Positions 37,000-47,069 of a stretch of DNA of 64,000 nucleotides are shown in pieces. Under the pieces are notes generated by a model. That model made no database searches. It saw only the letters and a list, made by a program, of their open reading frames with translations, and had not been told where the DNA came from. The stretch comes from Collinsella sp. TF05-9AC (GTDB lineage: Bacteria; Actinomycetota; Coriobacteriia; Coriobacteriales; Coriobacteriaceae): contig NZ_QSSH01000001.1 of assembly GCF_003438495.1 (NCBI RefSeq), forward strand, positions 31,398 to 95,397, read 5' to 3'. How positions within the stretch are numbered: position 1 is the stretch's first letter; each line of letters starts with the position of its first letter. The position numbers were made by a program, and so were the translations under genes.

Positions 37000-38460
37000 A
37001 TGAGCGAGTACGATTCCCAGCGTCCCCAGGATGCGGGCAACGCCGGCGAGACCCAGCAGCAGCCGCGCGTGCAGGTGGAGTCGACGCCTGCCGGTAGCAA
37101 CATTCCCTACGTGCAGGCTTACGACACGCAGACCGGAAAGCCGCTGGGCAGCCAGCAGGTTGTAAACAAGCACACAGTGGTCAAAACCAAGACCAAAAAG
37201 TTGCCGATCTTTATTACGGCACTCGCCGGCTGTGCCTGCGGCGCCCTGCTGGTCATTGCGCTCATTATGAGCGGCACGCTCGATATCGATGGCGGCAAGA
37301 ATGCCGTGACGGCGGGTGCTTCGGGTTCATCGACGCAAAAGATTACGATTGATTCCGAGGACACCACGCTGGCCGAGGCCGTTTCTGCCAAGGTATTGCC
37401 CTCCGTGGTTTCCATCACCGCCACTTCGAGCGGTAGCCAGAATGGCTCGCTTTCGCAGTCTGCCGACAAGTCGGACAACTCGGGCAGCGTCGGTTCGGGC
37501 GTGGTGCTCGATACCGAGGGCCACGTCCTCACCAACAACCACGTGGTCGATGGCTATGACCAGTACGTGGTTACCATGGACGACGGCACTACATATGAGG
37601 CCGAGTTCGTTGGCAACGACGCCTCGAGCGACCTGGCCGTCATCAAGCTCAAGGATGCCGATGCCTCCAAGCTCACGCCGATCGAGATTGGTGATTCCTC
37701 CAAGCTCAACGTGGGCGAGTGGGTCATGGCGATTGGCTCGCCCTTCGGCAACGAGCAGTCTGTCTCCACCGGTATCGTCTCGGCGCTGTATCGCTCCACG
37801 GCCATGAGCTCTACCAGCGGTAACACCATCTATGCCAACATGATCCAGACTGATGCCGCCATCAACCCGGGCAACTCCGGCGGCGCGCTCGTCAACGACA
37901 ATGGTGAGCTGGTGGGTATCAACTCGCTCATCGAGAGCTACTCGGGCTCCAGCTCGGGCGTGGGCTTTGCCATTCCGGTTAACTACGCCAAGAACATTGC
38001 CGACCAGATCATCGACGGCAAGACGCCGGTGCATCCGTACATGGGCGCCACGCTTTCGAGCGTCAATGCGCTTAACGCCCGCACCAACAAGCTGAGCACC
38101 GATAGCGGCGCGTATGTGGCGAGCGTCGTTGAGGATGGTCCTGCTGCCAAGGCCGGCATTCAGGAGGGCGACGTCATCACCAAGCTGGGCGACGACGAGA
38201 TCACGAGCGCCGATGGCCTGATCATCGCGCTGCGCAGCCACGAGGTGGGCGAGAAGGTCGAGATCACGCTCATGCGCGGCAAGGAAGAGAAGAAGGTCAC
38301 CGTCGAGCTGGGCTCCGACGAGGAGCTGCAGAACCAGCAGCAGGACGACAGTTCGACCGACACCGGCAACGGCGGTATTACCGACGATCAGCTGCGCCAG
38401 TACCTGGAGGAGCTGCTGGGCCAGCAGGGCCAGGGTCAGGGCTACGGTCAGGGATTCTAG
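37000..38460 (+). CDS. htrA: HtrA/DegP-type membrane-anchored serine protease with PDZ domain
   Basis: This 486-residue protein has a proline- and glutamine-rich cytoplasmic N-terminus, one membrane helix (about 68-90, IFITALAGCACGALLVIALI), a trypsin-like protease domain and a PDZ domain (about 345-435). The catalytic triad is visible as NNHVVDG (His), SSDLAVIKL (Asp) and NPGNSGGAL (Ser). It degrades or refolds damaged proteins outside the membrane. The C-terminus is Gln/Gly-rich (QQGQGQGYGQGF). The ATG at 37000 follows GAAAGGA. A terminator follows at 38488. Confidence 0.92.
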   Translation: MSEYDSQRPQDAGNAGETQQQPRVQVESTPAGSNIPYVQAYDTQTGKPLGSQQVVNKHTVVKTKTKKLPIFITALAGCACGALLVIALIMSGTLDIDGGKNAVTAGASGSSTQKITIDSEDTTLAEAVSAKVLPSVVSITATSSGSQNGSLSQSADKSDNSGSVGSGVVLDTEGHVLTNNHVVDGYDQYVVTMDDGTTYEAEFVGNDASSDLAVIKLKDADASKLTPIEIGDSSKLNVGEWVMAIGSPFGNEQSVSTGIVSALYRSTAMSSTSGNTIYANMIQTDAAINPGNSGGALVNDNGELVGINSLIESYSGSSSGVGFAIPVNYAKNIADQIIDGKTPVHPYMGATLSSVNALNARTNKLSTDSGAYVASVVEDGPAAKAGIQEGDVITKLGDDEITSADGLIIALRSHEVGEKVEITLMRGKEEKKVTVELGSDEELQNQQQDDSSTDTGNGGITDDQLRQYLEELLGQQGQGQGYGQGF

Positions 38461-38487
38461 CGAGCCGTTTTACACATATCGAAGCAA

Positions 38488-38526
38488 GAGGGGCTGTCCC
38501 GCCAGCGCGGGACAGCCCCTCTTTTC
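38488..38526 (+). terminator. Rho-independent terminator of htrA
   Basis: AGAGGGGCTGTCCCGC / GCGGGACAGCCCCTCT is a 16-bp stem with a short loop, followed by TTTCTT. Confidence 0.92.
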
Positions 38527-38596
38527 TTATTGATCCGTTGGGGACGGAGGAAAACGGATCACTTGTGGCTGGCAAGAGGCCTGGTTCGTAATGGTC

Positions 38597-38799
38597 TGGA
38601 CAGTTAGTTCAGATACGTATAAATCTGGGGCAGCTTGGGATGCGTTTTGAGCAATTTTTGATTGGGATGGGGTTTGAATGGGTGTTTGGGAGGGCGAGCG
38701 GGACGTTTACATGGTCTCAGGGAGCCCAAATTAGTTGAAACAGGGGTGTTCGTGCCTAATCCAGCTCTAGGATTTATACGTATCTGAACTAACTGTCCA
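38597..38799. repeat. MITE-like element with 29-bp perfect terminal inverted repeats
   Basis: Positions 38597-38625 and 38771-38799 are perfect 29-bp reverse complements (TGGACAGTTAG...TATAAATC). The 145-bp interior has no gene and is G-rich on the + strand. The 203-bp unit lies in the 447-bp gap between htrA and ligA. GTCTGG occurs at the left edge (38594-38599) and just after the right end (38805-38810), but not as a clean target duplication. Confidence 0.8.
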
Positions 38800-38874
38800 C
38801 CCCAGTCTGGCGGCTGCCGATTCGGTGCGGTTTGAGACCGCTATTCGGCCCCTTTGCGACCGGTGGTACTCTAG

Positions 38875-41136
<2,262 letters not shown>

Positions 41137-41156
41137 GACATCGATAATCAAATTAG

Positions 41157-41197
41157 AAAACCTCCCGGAAAGGTTGATACTTTCCGGGAGGTTTTTA
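41157..41197 (+). terminator. Rho-independent terminator of ligA
   Basis: AAAACCTCCCGGAAAG / CTTTCCGGGAGGTTTT stem, 9-nt loop, T-rich tail, 20 nt after the stop. Confidence 0.92.
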
Positions 41198-41353
41198 TTT
41201 GGGCGTGGTGGCGGGCAGCATGATCTGCGTCATGTAGGTTGCCGAGGGTGACCCTGCGGAGCGGTGTCGTTCCGGAGCGATAGAAGATTCATACAAAGCA
41301 AAGGGGCCTCGCAGTGAGGTCCCACAACGGGGCTGCCCCATTGTAATGAGTTT

Positions 41354-41385
41354 TATACACTTTAACATTAACATTAACGTGTATA
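41354..41385. promoter_or_regulatory. Palindromic operator before the Phd/PIN toxin-antitoxin pair
   Basis: TATACAC and GTGTATA (41354-41360, 41379-41385) flank TTAACATTAACATTAA, which repeats the word TTAACA. The AT-rich palindrome lies 36 nt before the antitoxin start, where autorepression by a toxin-antitoxin complex would act. Confidence 0.6.
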
Positions 41386-41420
41386 CTTAGCAGTAAAGAT
41401 ATATGTTGAGAGGAGCAGTT

Positions 41421-41813
41421 ATGGTTACCGTCGCGTTTTCGGAGCTGCGCCAAAACCTTACGCAGGTGGCCGAAAGGGTTGCCAATGATGGCGAGGAGGT
41501 TGTGGTCTTCAAGCGGAGCAAGCCGTTGTTCAAAATCGTGCCGCTCGACTATCAAGGCCCGGTTGCAGTGGAATATGATGCTGCCCAGGAGCGTGGGGGC
41601 ACAAAACCGACGTGCGGCTCGGACAAGCCCAAGCGCGACATGGGTACGATGTGGCATCCCAAGATCACCTGGAAGGAGATCCGTGAGATGCTCGCGGAGA
41701 ATGAGGACTACCAGGAGTATCTCGATATCGTGGCTAACATGCCAAAGGGAACGCCGCTCGATACGATGACGGTTGAAGATGAAAAGCGCGTCGCGAGGGA
41801 GCGCTACCTATGA
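41421..41813 (+). CDS. Phd/YefM-type antitoxin
   Basis: This 130-residue protein begins with the Phd/YefM fold (VAFSELRQNLTQVAERVANDGEEVVVFKRSKPLFKIVPL, residues 4-42), which binds DNA. A longer C-terminal half rich in charged residues (WHPKITWKEIREMLAENEDY) would wrap the toxin. The ATG at 41421 follows GAGAGGAG. The PIN toxin gene overlaps its stop by 4 nt (ATGA). Confidence 0.87.
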   Translation: MVTVAFSELRQNLTQVAERVANDGEEVVVFKRSKPLFKIVPLDYQGPVAVEYDAAQERGGTKPTCGSDKPKRDMGTMWHPKITWKEIREMLAENEDYQEYLDIVANMPKGTPLDTMTVEDEKRVARERYL

Positions 41814-42232
41814 GGGCATTTCTCGATACCAATTTTCTGCTCGATTGTGTGCTGCCGGGCCGGCCGGAGCACGCAGCGGCGCAAACGATCAAGGGGCTCG
41901 TCGACGTGGGGCTTATCGAGGGCGTTGTTTCGGCCTGTTCTCTCAAGGACGCGTACTACATTCTCACTAAACAGGCAGGCGAGGCGCGCGCCCGCGAGGT
42001 AGTGCGCGACTGTCTTAAGAGCTATTCGGTAGAGCCTCTCGACCAAGAAGCTTGTTTTACCTCCGCCTATTCCGATGAGCCGGACTTTGAGGACGGCTGT
42101 ATCCGTGCGATGGCCGAGCGTGCCGGCGTGGACTTTATCATCACGCGTGACCGCGCTGCTTTTGTGCGCTCGACCATCAAGACCTTCTCGCCTGCAGAGT
42201 TCATCCGTGCGTTTCCGATTCCGGAGGAGTAA
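41810..42232 (+). CDS. PIN-domain ribonuclease toxin (VapC-like)
   Basis: This 140-residue PIN protein has the acidic active-site residues in FLDTNFLLD (near residues 5-12), EDGCIRAMAERAGVDFIITRD (about 95-116) and the preceding DEPDF. PIN toxins cut tRNA or other RNAs when the antitoxin is degraded. Overlap with the antitoxin by ATGA indicates translational coupling. A hairpin terminator follows immediately. Confidence 0.87.
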   Translation: MRAFLDTNFLLDCVLPGRPEHAAAQTIKGLVDVGLIEGVVSACSLKDAYYILTKQAGEARAREVVRDCLKSYSVEPLDQEACFTSAYSDEPDFEDGCIRAMAERAGVDFIITRDRAAFVRSTIKTFSPAEFIRAFPIPEE

Positions 42233-42269
42233 AACCGCCATATCGGGGACTGTCCCCGGCATGGCGGTT
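42233..42269 (+). terminator. Hairpin after the PIN toxin gene
   Basis: AACCGCCAT and ATGGCGGTT surround an inner GGGGAC/GTCCCC stem. It starts at the stop codon of the toxin. Its central GGGGAC word resembles the centre of family D palindromes. Confidence 0.7.
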
Positions 42270-42305
42270 ATCCTGTAGCCGACGCTCGTTAGCTGAGCTA
42301 TACTT

Positions 42306-42327
42306 CATAATTATGTACACAATTATG
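42306..42327. promoter_or_regulatory. Palindromic operator before the second toxin-antitoxin pair
   Basis: CATAATT and AATTATG flank an 8-nt centre containing TGTACA. The site ends 13 nt before the antitoxin start and fits autorepression by the antitoxin. Confidence 0.6.
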
Positions 42328-42340
42328 TTAGGAGTGTGCC

Positions 42341-42610
42341 ATGCCTGTTTGCGTTCCAATTAAAGATATGCGGGACACCGCGAAATTCTCGGAGCTCGTT
42401 GAAACTACTACTGGTCCAGTGACTGTTACAAAAAACGGCTATAGCAAATTTGTTGTACTTCGATCCGAGGACTACGACCTCATGGTTCAGGAACAGGCTA
42501 AGGCTCGTCTGATGGCTCGTATAGCTGTGGCCGAGCGGGAGCGTGCTGCTGGCACGGCGCGTGATGCCTTTGAGGCTCTCGATGACCTTGAGGCAAAATA
42601 TGGCCTATAA
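42341..42610 (+). CDS. YefM/Phd-family antitoxin of a RelE-type module
   Basis: This 89-residue protein has the Phd/YefM pattern (MRDTAKFSELVETTTGPVTVTKNGYSKFVVLRSEDYDLM) and a helical C-terminus that would contact the toxin. TTAGGAG precedes the ATG. The toxin start lies inside its last codons (11-nt overlap). Confidence 0.88.
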   Translation: MPVCVPIKDMRDTAKFSELVETTTGPVTVTKNGYSKFVVLRSEDYDLMVQEQAKARLMARIAVAERERAAGTARDAFEALDDLEAKYGL

Positions 42611-42935
42611 CGTCAAGATTCTGCCTACAGCTGAACAAGAAGTTGACGATATCGTTGATTATCTATTGGGGCATGGTATTTTTACTGCCCGGCACTTTCT
42701 TGATAAATACCGTAGCCAGCTCCAGCTTCTTCAAAGTGGTGTAGTTGACTACGGCTTATCGAAGTTACCCGAGCTTGCAGTGCTTGGTTACCATGCTTGC
42801 CTCGTTAATTCTTATGTAATGCTTTATTACTACGATAACGAGGACGTTGTGATTGCCCATGTTTTTCACCAAAGCCAAGATTATGCTGCATTGGTGATAT
42901 CTAGAAATCGATTCGAGTTGCTGGATGATGATTAG
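42600..42935 (+). CDS. RelE/ParE-family toxin
   Basis: This 111-residue protein fits the RelE/ParE fold: YNVKILPTAEQEVDDIVDYL at the start, a central GLSKLPEL, and a C-terminal VVIAHVFHQSQDY. RelE members cleave mRNA on the ribosome, while ParE members poison gyrase; the sequence does not decide. The ATG at 42600 overlapping the antitoxin gene is chosen; the longer frame reads through antitoxin sequence. Confidence 0.87.
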   Translation: MAYNVKILPTAEQEVDDIVDYLLGHGIFTARHFLDKYRSQLQLLQSGVVDYGLSKLPELAVLGYHACLVNSYVMLYYYDNEDVVIAHVFHQSQDYAALVISRNRFELLDDD

Positions 42936-42979
42936 TAAGAACCGCCCGGAAGCATGATGCCTTCCGGGCGGTTCTTACT
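42936..42979 (+). terminator. Rho-independent terminator, probably shared with the convergent MATE gene
   Basis: AAGAACCGCCCGGAAG / CTTCCGGGCGGTTCTT, loop CATGATGC, directly after the RelE stop. The long perfect stem with A and T ends can act on both strands. The 93 nt from here to the MATE stop hold no recognisable gene. Confidence 0.9.
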
Positions 42980-43072
42980 TTGCTGGGGCAACCGGCACCG
43001 CGATCCGCGTCACTTGGGTCGCCGGGTCGTCGCTGATGATGTCGTCGATAAGGGCGATTTCGCGTTGCCCCG

Positions 43073-44419
43073 CTACGCTGCCAACTTGTCAAAAGCCCCG
43101 CGTCGGTTGAGCACGGTAAACGCGACAACACAGATGACTGCCGACAGAATCGACCCGCACGGCGAAGCGATGCCCATGGGAAACAGCGTGTCGGAATAGG
43201 CGTTCGACAGCAGCCACGCGCCCGGCACGCGAATGAGCGCCACGGCCAGCACGTTGTGCGCAAAGCCGATGTAGCTCTTGCCGTATGCAGCGAAAAAGCC
43301 GCTAAAGCAAATGTGGATGCCGGCAAAAATCGCGTCGAAAATGTAGCTGCGCATATAGCCGGTGCCGGCGGCGACTACTGCAGCGTCCTTGGCAAAAAAG
43401 CCGATAAACGCCGGTGCCACCAGCCACATCAGCACCGTGATCAGGCAACCGTACACCACCGAGATGGTCATGGCGTCCTTGAGCACCTGACGCGCGCGGT
43501 CGCCCTTGCCCGCGCCGGCATTTTGCGCTGTGAGCGCGCTGACGGTAGCACCCATGGAGCTCGGCACAATGAACAAAAAGCTGATCATCTTTTCGACCAG
43601 GCCCACGGCGGCGGCGTCGACGAGCCCTCGGTGGTTGGCGATGACGGTGATAAACATAAACGCCACCTGGATGCAGCCGTCCTGCACGGCCACAGGCACG
43701 CCGATCTTAAGAATGCTGCCGAGCACCTCGGGCTGGGGGCGCAGGTCGCTGCGCTTAACGTGGATGTTTGTGCGGCGGCTCTTGAGCCACACGAGCGCGA
43801 GGGCAACGCTGGCCGTCTGCGCGGTCACCGTGCCGAGCGCCGCGCCCACGGGGCCGAGCCCCATGTGGCCGATAAACAGAAAGTCGAGCGCGATGTTGAT
43901 GATGCACGCCACGCCGATCACGTACATGGGCGAGCGCGAATCGCCCAGCCCGCGAAAGATGGCCGAGAGAATGTTGTACGCGGCGATAAACGGAATGCCG
44001 ACAAAACAGATACGCAGGTAGGCGGCGGTTCCTTCGACTGCCTCGGCCGGCGTGCCAATGAGCGCCACGATTTGCGGGCACAGTGCGAGCAGGATGGCGG
44101 CCAGCACCACCGAGACGCCCATAAAGAGCGTGATGGTGTTGCCGATGGCGGTCTCGGCGCGGTCAAACCGGCGCGAGCCCACGGCGTGGCCGACGATGAC
44201 CGTCGTGCCCATGGCCAGGCCCACGAGCGTCACGGTAATGATATAGAGCGTCTGCGCACCATTGCCCACGGCGGTGATGCCGGCGGCGCCGCTAAACTGC
44301 CCCATCATGTACAGGTCGGCCATGCCGTAGAGCATCTGCAAAAAGTACGAGAGCATATAAGGCAGGGCAAAGACCGCGATGGTCTTAAGGACATTGCCGC
44401 GTGTGAGGTCGTGTTCCAT
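43073..44419 (-). CDS. MATE-family multidrug/metabolite exporter
   Basis: This 448-residue polytopic protein has 12 predicted helices in two similar halves, typical of the MATE (NorM/DinF/MepA) family: RGNVLKTIAVFALPYMLSYFLQMLYGMADLYMMGQF at the N-terminus and the matching GSILKIGVPVAVQDG at the start of the second half. It would export cationic compounds using a Na+ or H+ gradient. The ATG at 44419 is chosen as the normal family start (MEHDLTRGN); the frame extends 255 nt further without homology, partly through the repeat at 44573. The ribosome site is weak. Confidence 0.88.
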   Translation of the reverse strand: MEHDLTRGNVLKTIAVFALPYMLSYFLQMLYGMADLYMMGQFSGAAGITAVGNGAQTLYIITVTLVGLAMGTTVIVGHAVGSRRFDRAETAIGNTITLFMGVSVVLAAILLALCPQIVALIGTPAEAVEGTAAYLRICFVGIPFIAAYNILSAIFRGLGDSRSPMYVIGVACIINIALDFLFIGHMGLGPVGAALGTVTAQTASVALALVWLKSRRTNIHVKRSDLRPQPEVLGSILKIGVPVAVQDGCIQVAFMFITVIANHRGLVDAAAVGLVEKMISFLFIVPSSMGATVSALTAQNAGAGKGDRARQVLKDAMTISVVYGCLITVLMWLVAPAFIGFFAKDAAVVAAGTGYMRSYIFDAIFAGIHICFSGFFAAYGKSYIGFAHNVLAVALIRVPGAWLLSNAYSDTLFPMGIASPCGSILSAVICVVAFTVLNRRGAFDKLAA

Positions 44420-44572
44420 GGGCGGGGCTTTCTGGCTGGGTTCGTTTACGTACCAGTGTAGTGAAAACCCTACAACGATTGTAGAGTCAAGGTTTGTGTT
44501 GGCAGTGGGGCGAAAATAGTCACGCTCCAAGCACGATGCTTTGACCCCTCCGTGCCTCTCACCTCGCCTCAA

Positions 44573-44633
44573 ACCATCACAACATTCGGCGTTTTTTGCC
44601 AAAATCGGGAAAAGCATCGAATGTTGTGATGGT
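44573..44633. repeat. Family C palindrome, copy 1
   Basis: ACCATCACAACATTCG and CGAATGTTGTGATGGT are perfect 16-bp reverse complements around a 29-nt centre. It lies in the 317-bp gap between the divergent MATE gene and the gene at 44737, upstream of the latter; no other gene was seen there. Further copies are at 45816, 49911 and 60566. Confidence 0.9.
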
Positions 44634-44736
44634 TTTTCTACCACTCGACCGGGTGGAATCGCTTTCTTGCGCACGAAGGTGTGCGAACCCGTGAGCAGGG
44701 GAATAAGGTTGGTTATCCGACTCCATTGGAGGGCTC

Positions 44737-45774
44737 ATGGACCTGCCGATTGTCCTGTCCCATAAGACTGCCTGGCTGTACCACAACGTGGCGCGCCCGT
44801 CCGAGCCGCTCTCGCGAGCAAGCAGCCTATACGATGAGGACTCGCTTGCTAACGAGGCGGAGCCGACCGCGAGCCTGCCCAAATTGGGACTCGATGCCAA
44901 GGGGCTGAGGGCTTCAACGGCAGTTGGGATCGTTACCGACTATCTGGTTTCGCTTGGTATTCCACGAGAAGAGCTCGATCATATCGACACGCTCGTCAAC
45001 TTCGATTTTGAGCGCTCGACGCCGGCTGGATTCAGGTGCCACGTGTTTGGAGCGCCGGTACCTTCAGACCATCTTATCGAGGTGGCAGAGGGCCTTCTAG
45101 TGGTTGATGAGGCCATGTGCTTTGTCCAAGCGGGTTCGTGGATGAGCGAGCCCGAGCAGCTGGAATATGGCTACGAAATCTGCGCTCGATACCATTTGAA
45201 TCATCTGTCGACAGGCGATTATATCGAGATGGGGCAGAGGTATACCGTTGCCGACTTGATTGCCTATTGCAATGAGAACCGATCTCGTCAGGGGGCCATA
45301 CGCGCGGCCGCCGTGCTCAAGCGCGTGCACGATGGCGCGCGATCGCCCATGGAGACGGCCACTGCAATCATGGTCGTAGCAAAACGTTCCCAGGGCGGGC
45401 TGGGATACGCCAAGATCGAACTCAACCATCGGGTCAATGTTCCCAACGAGTTCAAGTATCTCGCAAAGGCCGGGTATTTCGAGATCGATGTATATGCGCC
45501 TGCAAGCGGTACAGGGATTGAATACAACGGCTCGGACCATCTTGATAAACAGCGCAGCGCGTCGGATGCGGAGCGTATGACCGTGCTGAGCGCGCTGGGC
45601 TTTAGGATGATCGTCCTCACCGGGACTCAGTTTGCCCACCAGCTGCAATTGCACCGGGCGATGAACGCCATCGCGCTCGCTATGGGCCTTAAGTGCGACC
45701 GAAGCGAAGCGTTCCAGAAACGTCAAAACGACCTGCGAGAATTCGTGATTCGACACTGGGACGGCGGCCTTTAG
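44737..45774 (+). CDS. AbiEi-like protein with a C-terminal DUF559/Vsr-type nuclease-like domain
   Basis: This 345-residue protein is of uncertain function. The middle (about 95-145, FRCHVFGAPVPSDHLIEVAEGLLVVDEAMCFVQAG) resembles the region of AbiEi-type antitoxin/regulator proteins that follows their wing helix. The C-terminal part (about 245-300: EIDVYAPASGTGIEYNGSDHLDKQRSASDAERMTVLSALGFRMIVLT) matches the DUF559/very-short-patch-repair fold with E-D...EYNG...H...D acidic residues. Similar fused proteins occur singly in actinobacteria and no role is established. It is flanked on both sides by family C palindromes in the same orientation. Confidence 0.7.
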   Translation: MDLPIVLSHKTAWLYHNVARPSEPLSRASSLYDEDSLANEAEPTASLPKLGLDAKGLRASTAVGIVTDYLVSLGIPREELDHIDTLVNFDFERSTPAGFRCHVFGAPVPSDHLIEVAEGLLVVDEAMCFVQAGSWMSEPEQLEYGYEICARYHLNHLSTGDYIEMGQRYTVADLIAYCNENRSRQGAIRAAAVLKRVHDGARSPMETATAIMVVAKRSQGGLGYAKIELNHRVNVPNEFKYLAKAGYFEIDVYAPASGTGIEYNGSDHLDKQRSASDAERMTVLSALGFRMIVLTGTQFAHQLQLHRAMNAIALAMGLKCDRSEAFQKRQNDLREFVIRHWDGGL

Positions 45775-45815
45775 GGGCGTTTTGGTCCTTCTACGGGGTG
45801 CCGTGGGCAGGCAAG

Positions 45816-45874
45816 CCATCACAACATTCGACGTTTATCGCCAAAAACGGGAAAAGCATCGAATGTTGTGATGG
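45816..45874. repeat. Family C palindrome, copy 2
   Basis: CCATCACAACATTCGA / TCGAATGTTGTGATGG around a 27-nt centre that shares CGGGAAAAGCATCGAATG with copy 1. It begins 42 nt after the stop of the AbiEi/DUF559-like gene. Confidence 0.9.
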
Positions 45875-46009
45875 TTTGTATGCTGAGGATGGGCTTGGGA
45901 AGCCGGTCTTGCTCGAAGCGACCTGTCCTGTCGTACGGGTGTCGGCATGATTCTCTCGTGGGGTATTATGTTTTCCGAAGAATAAAACGCCGTGTGAGGG
46001 GAGGGCTGC

Positions 46010-47065
46010 GTGGACGGGCACGTGCAACATGACGGCTTTGGCCGCGATATCAACTACCTGCGCATTGCCGTTACCGACAAGTGCAATTTCCGCTGCATCT
46101 ATTGCATGCCGGCCGATGGCGTGGCGCCCCGCGCGCATGACGAGCTGCTCAGCGCCGAGGAAATCGCCCGCTTTGTGCGCTTGGTAGCGGGGGAGGGCAT
46201 TCGCCGCGTGCGTCTGACGGGCGGCGAGCCTCTGGTCAGCCGCCGTATCATCCCGCTTATTCGTGACATCCGCGCGATCCCGCAGATCGAGGACATCTCG
46301 CTCACCACCAACGGCGCCCTGCTGCCCAAGCTGGCGCCGCAGCTCAAAGATGCCGGGCTTAACCGCGTCAATATCTCGCTCGACACGCTCGATCCCGCGC
46401 TCTTTGGAAAGATCACGCGTCTGGGCCGGCTCGAGCAGACCATGGCCGGCATCGATGCAGCGCTAACCTGGGGCTTTGAGCCGGTTAAGGTCAACTGCGT
46501 GGTGGTCCGCCGGCTCAACCAGGATGTGGCGGCCCTCGCGCGGCTCACGGTCGACCGCCCCATTCACCTGCGCTTTATCGAATACATGCCTATCGGCGAT
46601 GAGCACACGAGCTCGCATTGCGCCGTGGATCCGCACGCGCCCACGCTCAATCCCGAGCTGTGGGACGCGAGCGACACCGTGCCGAGCGACGAGCTGCGGG
46701 TACGCATCAATGCCGGCGCCGCTGCGGCGGGCCTGGGCGAGCTTGAGCCGCTCGATATCAATGACGCTCCTGCCGGCGCCGGTCCTGCGCGCTACTGGCG
46801 CTTTCCGGGTGCGGCGGGCACGGTCGGTTTCATTAGCGCCATGTCCAACCATTTTTGCGCGAGCTGCAACCGTCTGCGCCTGACGGCGGACGGCAGCGTG
46901 CGCCCCTGCTTGTTCAGCGATGCCGAGTATTCGGTGCGTGAGGCGTTGCGCCGTGGTGATGATATGCAGGTACTTTCGATTTGGCGCGATGCCGTGGCCC
47001 ACAAACCGCAGGAACACGCGATAATTGAGGGCACGCAACGATTTATGTCCCAAATCGGAGGATGA
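46010..47065 (+). CDS. moaA: GTP 3',8-cyclase MoaA (molybdenum cofactor synthesis)
   Basis: This 351-residue radical SAM enzyme catalyses the first step of molybdopterin synthesis. The N-terminal cluster motif is CNFRCIYCMP (Cx3Cx2C, near residue 25). The second cluster is ligated by CASCNRLRLTADGSVRPCL near residue 285. The C-terminal GG dipeptide of active MoaA is present (MSQIGG). The start is GTG at 46010 with GAGGGGAGGG upstream. moaC-mobB follows after 4 nt; moaB, moaD, moaE and moeA are not in the window. Confidence 0.94.
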   Translation: MDGHVQHDGFGRDINYLRIAVTDKCNFRCIYCMPADGVAPRAHDELLSAEEIARFVRLVAGEGIRRVRLTGGEPLVSRRIIPLIRDIRAIPQIEDISLTTNGALLPKLAPQLKDAGLNRVNISLDTLDPALFGKITRLGRLEQTMAGIDAALTWGFEPVKVNCVVVRRLNQDVAALARLTVDRPIHLRFIEYMPIGDEHTSSHCAVDPHAPTLNPELWDASDTVPSDELRVRINAGAAAAGLGELEPLDINDAPAGAGPARYWRFPGAAGTVGFISAMSNHFCASCNRLRLTADGSVRPCLFSDAEYSVREALRRGDDMQVLSIWRDAVAHKPQEHAIIEGTQRFMSQIGG

Positions 47066-47069
47066 TCAT

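Noticed and set aside
42981..43072. Coding-like stretch on the minus strand after the MATE stop (frame ending ...TQVTRIAVPVAPAK)
   Set aside because: About 30 codons without a start or ribosome site and with no family recognised; at most a gene remnant.
43256..44461. 401-codon + strand frame opposite the MATE gene
   Set aside because: His/Asp/Arg-rich mirror protein with no domain; the MATE protein on the minus strand is clearly real.
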